Below are positions 1 to 5,482 of a stretch of 13,650 nt of DNA, piece after piece. Location of the stretch: positions 1 through 13,650 of the forward strand of contig DNMA01000080.1 of assembly GCA_003489505.1 (NCBI GenBank), in the 5' to 3' direction. Origin of the DNA: Legionellales bacterium. GTDB taxonomy: Bacteria > Pseudomonadota > Gammaproteobacteria > Legionellales > Legionellaceae. Under the pieces are notes generated by a model that ran no database searches, was not told the DNA's origin, and worked only from the letters and a program-made list of their open reading frames with translations. Made by a program: the position numbers and the translations under genes. Position 1 is the first letter of the stretch. Each line of letters opens with the position of its first letter.

Positions 1-250
1 TGTGAGTAAATTGAGAATCAATCGATACCGCAATCACTTCCACTCCACGCTTGGTGAATTCATCCATACGATGATCGAGTGCGATTAATTCAGAAGGACA
101 AACAAAAGTAAAATCTAAAGGATAGAAAAATACCAATGCATGTTTACCTTTAATTCTTTCAAATAAATTAAATTTATCAACAATTTCACCATTACCTAAT
201 ACCGAAGGTACTGTAAAATCAGGTGCTTGATGACCTACTAAAACACTCAT
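1..250 (-). CDS. 2-Cys peroxiredoxin (AhpC/Prx1 family), 3' part cut off by window edge
   Basis: This is a thiol peroxidase that reduces hydrogen peroxide and organic peroxides in the cytoplasm. Only the first 83 residues are inside the window. The protein starts MSVLVGHQAPDFTVPSVLGN and carries the peroxidatic motif FTFVCPSEL with the reactive cysteine at residue 51, followed by ALDHRMDEFTKRGVEVIAVS, all typical of the Prx1/AhpC group. The resolving cysteine expected near the C-terminus lies outside the window. The ATG at 250 is preceded by a strong AGGGG ribosome site 5 bases upstream. It lies only 9 bases after the grxD stop, so the two are very likely one transcript read from the promoter upstream of grxD. 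The family is clear. Whether the electron donor is thioredoxin or a dedicated reductase cannot be told from this fragment. Confidence 0.95.
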   Translation of the reverse strand, partial: MSVLVGHQAPDFTVPSVLGNGEIVDKFNLFERIKGKHALVFFYPLDFTFVCPSELIALDHRMDEFTKRGVEVIAVSIDSQFTH

Positions 251-259
251 GTTTTCCCC

Positions 260-580
260 TTACTTGTTTTCTAAAGCTTCTTTTAATAATGGCTCTAATT
301 CGCCATTGGCATACATTTCAGCCAAAATATCGGAACCGCCAATTAATTCCCCACGCACCCATAGCTGCGGGAAAGTTGGCCATTCAGCATATTTAGGTAA
401 TTCTTGACGAATATCAGGATTGGCTAAAATATCTACAAATGCAAAAGGCACGCCACATTGTTTAATAATATTGGCTGCTCTTGCTGAAAAACCACATTGT
501 GGCATGTCAGGTGAGCCTTTCATATAAAGTAGAATAGGATTTTCTGAAATTTGCTGTTTAATCTTTTCTATGGTTTCCAT
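260..580 (-). CDS. grxD: Monothiol glutaredoxin, Grx4/GrxD type
   Basis: This 106-residue protein belongs to the CGFS monothiol glutaredoxins, which bind a [2Fe-2S] cluster with glutathione and act in iron-sulfur cluster delivery and iron homeostasis. The motif PQCGFSARA places the active cysteine at residue 29. Also visible are the glutathione-contacting K21, WPTFPQ (67-72) and GGSD (81-84). Length is normal for the family. I chose the ATG at 580 over an in-frame TTG at 601 because GAGG lies 5 bases before that ATG and family members begin near this METI. A 17-bp-spaced sigma70-like promoter lies about 30 bases upstream. The gene leads the peroxiredoxin gene and is divergent from sodB, giving an oxidative-stress and iron cluster. 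Confidence 0.96.
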   Translation of the reverse strand: METIEKIKQQISENPILLYMKGSPDMPQCGFSARAANIIKQCGVPFAFVDILANPDIRQELPKYAEWPTFPQLWVRGELIGGSDILAEMYANGELEPLLKEALENK

Positions 581-610
581 CAAAACCTCATCGTTTATCA
601 AAACGAATGT

Positions 611-639
611 ATTATGGGCTAAGAGTTTATTGAACTCAA
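611..639 (-). promoter_or_regulatory. Predicted sigma70 promoter of grxD-peroxiredoxin operon
   Basis: On the minus strand there is a -35 box TTGAGT (634-639), a 17-base spacer, and a -10 box CATAAT (611-616). This puts the transcript start near 604, about 24 bases before the grxD ATG. A small dyad, GAGTT-5 bases-AACTC (623-637), spans the spacer and the -35 box and could be an operator. Prediction from sequence only. Confidence 0.6.
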
Positions 640-678
640 GACACCGGGGATAAAAAAAGACTAATTTGGTACGATTAG

Positions 679-720
679 ACTTCCAAACTGCTAAAGTATT
701 CTTTAAACTTCCAAAGACTG
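679..720 (+). repeat. Direct repeat ACTTCCAAA in the sodB leader/promoter region
   Basis: ACTTCCAAACTG (679-690) is repeated as ACTTCCAAAGACTG (707-720), 28 bp apart. The weak best promoter candidate for sodB sits between and over them: TTAGAC at 675-680, 16 bases, TATTCT at 697-702. The repeat could be a regulator site or chance. Confidence 0.4.
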
Positions 721-740
721 TTAATTTATCGGAGAAATTT

Positions 741-1319
741 ATGGCTTTTGAATTACCCGCTCTTCCCTATGCTCTTGATGCACTCGAACCACACATTTCT
801 AAAGAAACTTTAGAATATCATTACGGCAAACACCATTTAACTTATGTTAATAATTTGAATCAATTATTAGTTGACCATCCTCTAGCTCATGAAAGTTTAG
901 AAAATATTATCATGAAAAGTGAAGGCGGCTTATTTAACAATGCTGCCCAAGTTTGGAATCATACTTTTTACTGGCACTGTTTAAGCCCCAAAGGTGGCAA
1001 TTTACCTAAAGGCACATTACTTGATGCGATTGTCAAAAAATTTGGTTCATTCGATGCTTTCAAAGAACAATTTAGTAAGACGGCTCTGACCACTTTTGGC
1101 TCAGGCTGGGGATGGTTAGTGAAAGATAAAAATGGTGAGCTTGCAATTACCAGCACGAGCAATGCAGACACCCCTATGCGCCACGGTCACAAAGCTCTAT
1201 TAACCTGTGACGTTTGGGAACATGCTTATTATATTGATTACAGAAATGCTCGTGCACAATATATCGAACATTTCTGGAATTTAGTAAATTGGGATTTTGT
1301 TGCTCAGCAATTTGCCTAA
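741..1319 (+). CDS. sodB: Superoxide dismutase, iron type
   Basis: This 192-residue enzyme converts superoxide to oxygen and hydrogen peroxide in the cytoplasm. All four metal ligands are visible: H27 (in EYHYGKHH), H74 (in WNHTFYW), D157 and H161 (in DVWEHAYY). Q70 in AAQVWNHTFYW is the second-shell glutamine position that marks iron rather than manganese enzymes, and there is no export signal. The reading frame stays open 25 codons further upstream, but I chose the ATG at 741 because GGAG lies 6 bases before it and MAFELPALPYA is the normal family start. The gene is divergent from grxD-peroxiredoxin, whose product removes the peroxide that SodB makes. The stop is 4 bases from the end of the convergent rlmB gene. 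Confidence 0.97.
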   Translation: MAFELPALPYALDALEPHISKETLEYHYGKHHLTYVNNLNQLLVDHPLAHESLENIIMKSEGGLFNNAAQVWNHTFYWHCLSPKGGNLPKGTLLDAIVKKFGSFDAFKEQFSKTALTTFGSGWGWLVKDKNGELAITSTSNADTPMRHGHKALLTCDVWEHAYYIDYRNARAQYIEHFWNLVNWDFVAQQFA

Positions 1320-1323
1320 ATGA

Positions 1324-2073
1324 CTAAGGGCGGCAACTCAATCGTTGTCGCCGAATTTCATACAAGCTCACTCCTGCGGCCACTGAGACATTTAAACTAG
1401 AGACCTGCCCGAGCATCGGGATAGAATATAACCCATCACAGCGCTCACGTGTTAAACGTCGCAAACCATCACCTTCAGCCCCTAAGACTAAAGCAATAGG
1501 ACGACTTGCATCCAGCTCATAAAGCGACTCGGTAGCCTCTCCACAGGCTCCATACACCCAAACCCCTAAGCTTTGCAAAGTTTCGATCGAGCGTGCCAAA
1601 TTCGTCACTCGAACCAAAGGCATACTTTCACTGGCACCACATGAAACCTTGGTGACTGTTGAATTAAGGCTTGCACTTTTATCTTTAGGGATTAACACCA
1701 AATCCACCCCTGAAGCATCGGCTGTTCGAAGACAAGCACCCAAATTATGGGGGTCCGTGACGCCATCTAAAATTAAAATTAAAGCAGCATGGCCCAGTCC
1801 TTCAATTAATTGCGGCAAGTCTGCTTCAATTAATTGTGGTAAGGCTTTTGCCCAAACCAATACACCTTGATGAACAATCTCTGGATATTGTTGATTCATC
1901 TGGGCAATTGGCATGGATTTCACTTCAATTTGCCTTTGCTGAGCAATTTTTAGAATTTCCTGATATTTTTTATCATCGCCTTGTCGAATCATAATATAGT
2001 CAACCTGACGAAGGGGGTTTTTTAAAATTGCCATGGAGGCATGCATACCATGGGCAGAGGGATTTTTAGACAT
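1324..2073 (-). CDS. rlmB: 23S rRNA (guanosine-2'-O-)-methyltransferase RlmB, SpoU/TrmH family
   Basis: RlmB methylates the ribose of a conserved guanosine (G2251 in E. coli numbering) in the peptidyl-transferase region of 23S rRNA, using S-adenosylmethionine. The 249-residue protein has the usual substrate-binding N-terminal domain (about 1-75) and a SpoU trefoil-knot domain. Its motifs are DGVTDPHNLGACLRTADASG (103-122), LVLGAEGDGLRRLTRERCD (195-213) and SSLNVSVAAG (225-234). The linker holds an 8-residue tandem duplication, LPQLIEAD-LPQLIEGL (78-93), where E. coli has a single copy. The ATG overlaps the rnr stop by 8 bp, so it is translationally coupled to rnr, an arrangement also seen in enterobacteria. 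The 3' end contains a strong hairpin just past the sodB stop. Confidence 0.95.
   Translation of the reverse strand: MSKNPSAHGMHASMAILKNPLRQVDYIMIRQGDDKKYQEILKIAQQRQIEVKSMPIAQMNQQYPEIVHQGVLVWAKALPQLIEADLPQLIEGLGHAALILILDGVTDPHNLGACLRTADASGVDLVLIPKDKSASLNSTVTKVSCGASESMPLVRVTNLARSIETLQSLGVWVYGACGEATESLYELDASRPIALVLGAEGDGLRRLTRERCDGLYSIPMLGQVSSLNVSVAAGVSLYEIRRQRLSCRP
1329..1352 (+). terminator. Hairpin after sodB, inside the rlmB 3' end; possible terminator
   Basis: GGCGGCAAC (1329-1337), a 6-base loop, and GTTGTCGCC (1344-1352) can form a 9-bp GC-rich stem with one G-U pair, starting 10 bases after the sodB stop. No clear U-run follows on either strand, so it is not a classic intrinsic terminator. 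It may still end or protect the sodB transcript. On the other strand it encodes part of the RlmB C-terminus. Confidence 0.4.
1801..1848 (-). repeat. 24-bp imperfect tandem duplication inside rlmB
   Basis: Two adjacent 24-bp units (1801-1824 and 1825-1848) match at about 19 of 24 positions, the first 12 bases being identical. In protein they are LPQLIEAD and LPQLIEGL. The reading frame is preserved and the unit falls in the linker between the two RlmB domains. Confidence 0.8.
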
Positions 2074-4231
2074 CTTCTTTTACCAAATCAAAATCAATTT
2101 TACGCGCATCGGCATCTACCCGCGCTACCAATACTTTTATAGCGTCACCCAAATGATATACTTGTCCAGTTCTTTCTCCGACTAAACGGTGTCTTAAAGC
2201 ATCAAATGCATAGTAATCATTTTTTAATGAGGTAACATGAACTAAACCTTCAACAAAAACATCTTTAATCGTGACAAACAGACCAAAAGAGGTAACTGCT
2301 GAGATGGTTCCGTCAAAAACCTGACCAATTTTATCTTTAATATAGATACATTTCAACCAAGTGAGGACATCACGTGTCGCCTCATCCGCTCGCCTTTCTG
2401 TCATCGAACAAGTTTGCGCTAATTGCTGAAGTTTTTCTTCAGAATAAGCATGTCGTTGTTGATGATCAATTAAATCACCCAAAATCCGATGGACGATTAA
2501 ATCCGGATATCGACGAATAGGGGAAGTAAAATGGGTATAAACTTGATAACCCAAGCCAAAATGCCCTAAATTATCCACGGCATATTGTGCTTGCTTTAAT
2601 GAACGAAGCATAACAGTTTCTAATACTTGTTTTTCAGGACGCACTCGAACTTTTTCAAGAACTTGTTGAAATTGTTTAGGCTGGGTTTTTTCATTAAATC
2701 GGCACTCAATACCAAACTCACCTAAAAAAGTTTGTAAACTTTTCATCTTTTCGAGATCAGGTTGTTCATGCACACGATATAAAGAGTGTACGCCTTGAGA
2801 TTCAATAAAGCTTGCGACTGCGACATTGGCTGCCAACATACACTCTTCAATAATACGATGCGCCTCATTTCGAACCACCGGCACGATTTTTTCAATTTTT
2901 CGACTGGCATCAAATAACACCATGGTTTCAACTGTATCTAATTCAATTGCACCACGTGCTAATCGTGCAGTTAATAAAGTCTTATAAACCTGATGAAGGT
3001 TTTTAAGCATCTCCCAGACTTCCATCGATAACTTAGAGCCATCATCTTGTTGAAGATATTCATGCACATCATCATAAATTAATCGATTTCTCGAATGAAT
3101 GACTGCTCGATAAAAGGTGGGTTGTCGAATTTGGCCTTTTTCAGAAATCACCATTTCTGCGACCATACACAATCTATCCACTTGAGGATTCAATGAGCAG
3201 ATACCATTGGATAAAACCTCTGGCAACATTGGCACTACTCGCCCTGGAAAATACACTGAATTTCCACGAATGGAGGCTTGGTGGTCAATAGCAGAGTTGG
3301 GTAAGACATAATGACTGACATCTGCAATGGCAACCCATAAACGATGCTGGCCTTTATTCATTGGCTGACAACATACCGCATCATCAAAATCTTTTGCATC
3401 TTGTCCATCGATGGTAACAAACGGTAAATGACGAAGATCTCGGCGCCCTTTTAAATCTTTTTCTCTGACCTCTTTGGGTACCAGATAAGTTTCAGAAACC
3501 ACTTCACTATCAAATTGTGAAGGCAGTCCATAATTTAAAATAGCGACATCAATTTCTAAACCAGGATCTAAATACTCACCTAAAACCTTTTCCACACGGC
3601 CAATGGCCATACTATGCGTTGTGGGATATTCAACAATTTTTACAATGACCATTTGTCCGTTTTTGGCATTTTGGGTTTGTGTTGGCGGAATTAAAATATC
3701 ATGAAATAAATACTTATGTTCAGGCTCTACATAACACACCCCTTGTTTTTCAACAAAACGCCCTGCCACCGATTGAATCGCTCTTTCTAAAATCTCATGA
3801 ACTTTGCCTTCTTTTCGGCCTTTTCTATCGATACCACTTTGATAAGCTAAAACAATATCACCATGCATGACCGATTTCATTTCTCGCGCTGATAACACCA
3901 TATCAGGCTCTGCATTCTCAGGAATAAAAAACCCTAAGCCCTCGGTATGGGCTTGTACACGTCCTTTTATTAAAGTGGTTTTATTAGTCACACAGATGCG
4001 GTCTTTTCTATCAAACATAATTTGACCATCGCGCATCATGGCACGTAACCGAAAAACCAAAGCTTTTTGCTGGGCTTTTTTTCGTACTTCTAATAATTTA
4101 AATAAAGCACTTTTTAATAAGGGGCGCCCATATTCCGTTAAAACTTGGATAATATATTCACGGCTGGGAATGGGGTCTTCATATTTTTCAAGCTCTCGCT
4201 CAAAATAAGGGTCTTTGCTTTTTTTAGACAC
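2066..4231 (-). CDS. rnr: Ribonuclease R (RNB family 3'-5' exoribonuclease)
   Basis: RNase R degrades structured RNA from the 3' end and acts in rRNA and mRNA quality control and trans-translation. The 721 residues show an N-terminal winged-helix region opening with DPYFERELEKYEDPIPSREY, then cold-shock domains (about 90-215). The RNB catalytic domain has the metal-binding cluster DGQDAKDFDDAV (275-286; D275, D281, D283, D284) and the motif TSPIRRYPDLIVHR (569-582). A C-terminal S1 domain covers about 636-716. Compared with the 813-residue E. coli enzyme it lacks the long basic tail after S1. The start is GTG at 4231: a stop codon lies two codons upstream in frame and the N-terminus matches family starts, so a later ATG would delete conserved sequence. 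Only a weak, distant TAGGA precedes it. rlmB overlaps its end. Confidence 0.97.
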   Translation of the reverse strand: MSKKSKDPYFERELEKYEDPIPSREYIIQVLTEYGRPLLKSALFKLLEVRKKAQQKALVFRLRAMMRDGQIMFDRKDRICVTNKTTLIKGRVQAHTEGLGFFIPENAEPDMVLSAREMKSVMHGDIVLAYQSGIDRKGRKEGKVHEILERAIQSVAGRFVEKQGVCYVEPEHKYLFHDILIPPTQTQNAKNGQMVIVKIVEYPTTHSMAIGRVEKVLGEYLDPGLEIDVAILNYGLPSQFDSEVVSETYLVPKEVREKDLKGRRDLRHLPFVTIDGQDAKDFDDAVCCQPMNKGQHRLWVAIADVSHYVLPNSAIDHQASIRGNSVYFPGRVVPMLPEVLSNGICSLNPQVDRLCMVAEMVISEKGQIRQPTFYRAVIHSRNRLIYDDVHEYLQQDDGSKLSMEVWEMLKNLHQVYKTLLTARLARGAIELDTVETMVLFDASRKIEKIVPVVRNEAHRIIEECMLAANVAVASFIESQGVHSLYRVHEQPDLEKMKSLQTFLGEFGIECRFNEKTQPKQFQQVLEKVRVRPEKQVLETVMLRSLKQAQYAVDNLGHFGLGYQVYTHFTSPIRRYPDLIVHRILGDLIDHQQRHAYSEEKLQQLAQTCSMTERRADEATRDVLTWLKCIYIKDKIGQVFDGTISAVTSFGLFVTIKDVFVEGLVHVTSLKNDYYAFDALRHRLVGERTGQVYHLGDAIKVLVARVDADARKIDFDLVKEDV

Positions 4232-4358
4232 GTTTCACCATTCCTAATCATTCTTTATATATTGATAATTTAAAATTTAAAAAAATTTCTTCATTTTTTA
4301 TGATCATGCTTGAAAATCAAAAAGATAACAAGAGCATCATCCCCATCCAAATTCAAGT
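4232..4358. other. AT-rich gap between the secreted protein gene and rnr
   Basis: This 127-bp gap lies between two leftward genes. It holds an AT-rich tract (4256-4300), an ATGATCAT palindrome and a TTGA-TTT-TCAA dyad. I find no GC-rich terminator for the upstream gene and no convincing promoter. TATATA-type -10 candidates occur before rnr without a good -35 box. Read-through into rnr is possible. Confidence 0.5.
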
Positions 4359-4826
4359 CTATTCTGCTTTACTTTTGGACATTTGCATTCGCCAGCCTAC
4401 TCTTTGTAAATAAGCGTCCAGCTCAGAATAGGATAAATTATTGGCAACCCAAAAATTTAATTTTGAAAAATCTTTTTTGGGTGGTTTAGCGGGTCTATCG
4501 CACAAAGCCAAAACTTGACCACATGCGACTTTTTGTTCATGTCCGGGTTCAGATTGTATACACTGCCACTGACTCATGCCTTGCGGCGCATAAAATACGC
4601 TCCACATTCCCGGTACAACACTTGCTGTCAGCCGGTTTTGTTCACGATTTGCCAACCATATTTCATAACGAGACAAACTATGCATCATGACCAAATGATT
4701 TTTTTGCTTTTGAAGAACAATCCTTTCTTCAATAGGCATCGCCTGACAGCCTTTGGGTAAAAATTCTTTGGCAAAACTCTGCGCCTCCAACCCCATCAAA
4801 CATAAAAATAAGATAAAATGCTGCAT
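4359..4826 (-). CDS. Small secreted protein with four cysteines, unknown function
   Basis: I do not recognise this family. From the ATG at 4826 the protein has 155 residues and begins with a probable signal peptide (hydrophobic MQHFILFLCLMGLEAQSFA, cleavage likely after residue 19 at SFA-KE). The mature part is about 136 residues with four cysteines (C27, C89, C102, C109), which suggests two disulfide bonds in the periplasm or outside the cell. It is rich in Trp, Met and Gln, with no membrane segment after the signal. The frame is open to an ATG at 4871, but I prefer 4826 because GGGAG lies 6 bases before it and only this start puts the signal peptide at the N-terminus. It is divergent from the DUF4254 gene (62 bp apart) and 127 bp upstream of rnr. 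Confidence 0.75.
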   Translation of the reverse strand: MQHFILFLCLMGLEAQSFAKEFLPKGCQAMPIEERIVLQKQKNHLVMMHSLSRYEIWLANREQNRLTASVVPGMWSVFYAPQGMSQWQCIQSEPGHEQKVACGQVLALCDRPAKPPKKDFSKLNFWVANNLSYSELDAYLQRVGWRMQMSKSKAE

Positions 4827-4888
4827 TTTATTCTCCCAGGGCGACAAAACGGTTATACTTTGATCTTTCAACCATTTTAAAAATTATT

Positions 4889-5482
4889 ATGAATATATCA
4901 TCTCTTGTTTTGCAAATCATGGATTTTCAACAACATGCTGTTGAAAATTGGAAAAAAAATGGCGTACAACAACAAGAAAAAGAACTGATGTCATTTGTTG
5001 AAGCCAATCACGCTTTTAACTTTCAACTATGGAATGCCGAAGATAAAGCCCGTAGAAATGACATGGGAGATGCTTTTGTTGTCAAAGCCAAACGAGAAAT
5101 TGATTCCTTTAATCAACAACGCAATAACCAAATGGAAAACATTGATAAGTACTTGATTGAAGCCCTAAAACCTGCCTCCCCTGAATCTTGTCCAGTCAAC
5201 TCAGAAGCACCTGGCATGATTATTGATAGACTTTCCATTTTAGCTTTAAAGCTCTATCACATGCACCTCCAAACGATTCGAGATGATGTCGATGCGCAAC
5301 ACATTCAAAACTGTCAACAAAAATTGAATCAACTCATTCAACAAAGACAACAACTGGGTAAATGTTTAGAAGAACTTCTTTTAGCTGTTCATCAAAAAAC
5401 AAGAACATTTAGGGTTTATCATCAACACAAAATGTATAACGACCCTAATTTAAACCCTGAGCTTTATGCACAAAAAGCTTAA
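4889..5482 (+). CDS. DUF4254 domain protein
   Basis: The 197-residue protein matches my memory of the DUF4254 family by its characteristic blocks: LWNAEDKARRNDMGD (48-60 region), NSEAPGMIIDRLSILALKLY (104-123) and KMYNDPNLNPELY (181-193). The family has no established biochemical role. It is often found near LPS-type glycosyltransferase genes, so a role in surface polysaccharide synthesis is a guess. The sequence is largely helical and very Gln-rich (runs such as QQRQQLGK), with no signal peptide or membrane segment, so it is probably cytoplasmic. No Shine-Dalgarno site precedes the ATG at 4889. A second in-frame ATG at 4919 also lacks one, so the start is uncertain by 10 codons. Its stop TAA overlaps the stop of the convergent large gene in the palindrome TTAA. 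Confidence 0.82.
   Translation: MNISSLVLQIMDFQQHAVENWKKNGVQQQEKELMSFVEANHAFNFQLWNAEDKARRNDMGDAFVVKAKREIDSFNQQRNNQMENIDKYLIEALKPASPESCPVNSEAPGMIIDRLSILALKLYHMHLQTIRDDVDAQHIQNCQQKLNQLIQQRQQLGKCLEELLLAVHQKTRTFRVYHQHKMYNDPNLNPELYAQKA

Noticed and set aside
666..740. Upstream in-frame extension of sodB by 25 codons, which could be read as a presequence.
   Set aside because: It is not signal-like, the ATG at 741 has a good ribosome site, and the Fe-SOD family starts exactly there.
968..1171. Minus-strand open frame inside sodB.
   Set aside because: Antisense shadow of a fully conserved gene with no family features or start signals.
2743..2931. Minus-strand open frame in another frame inside rnr.
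   Set aside because: Shadow of RNase R codons with no start signal of its own.
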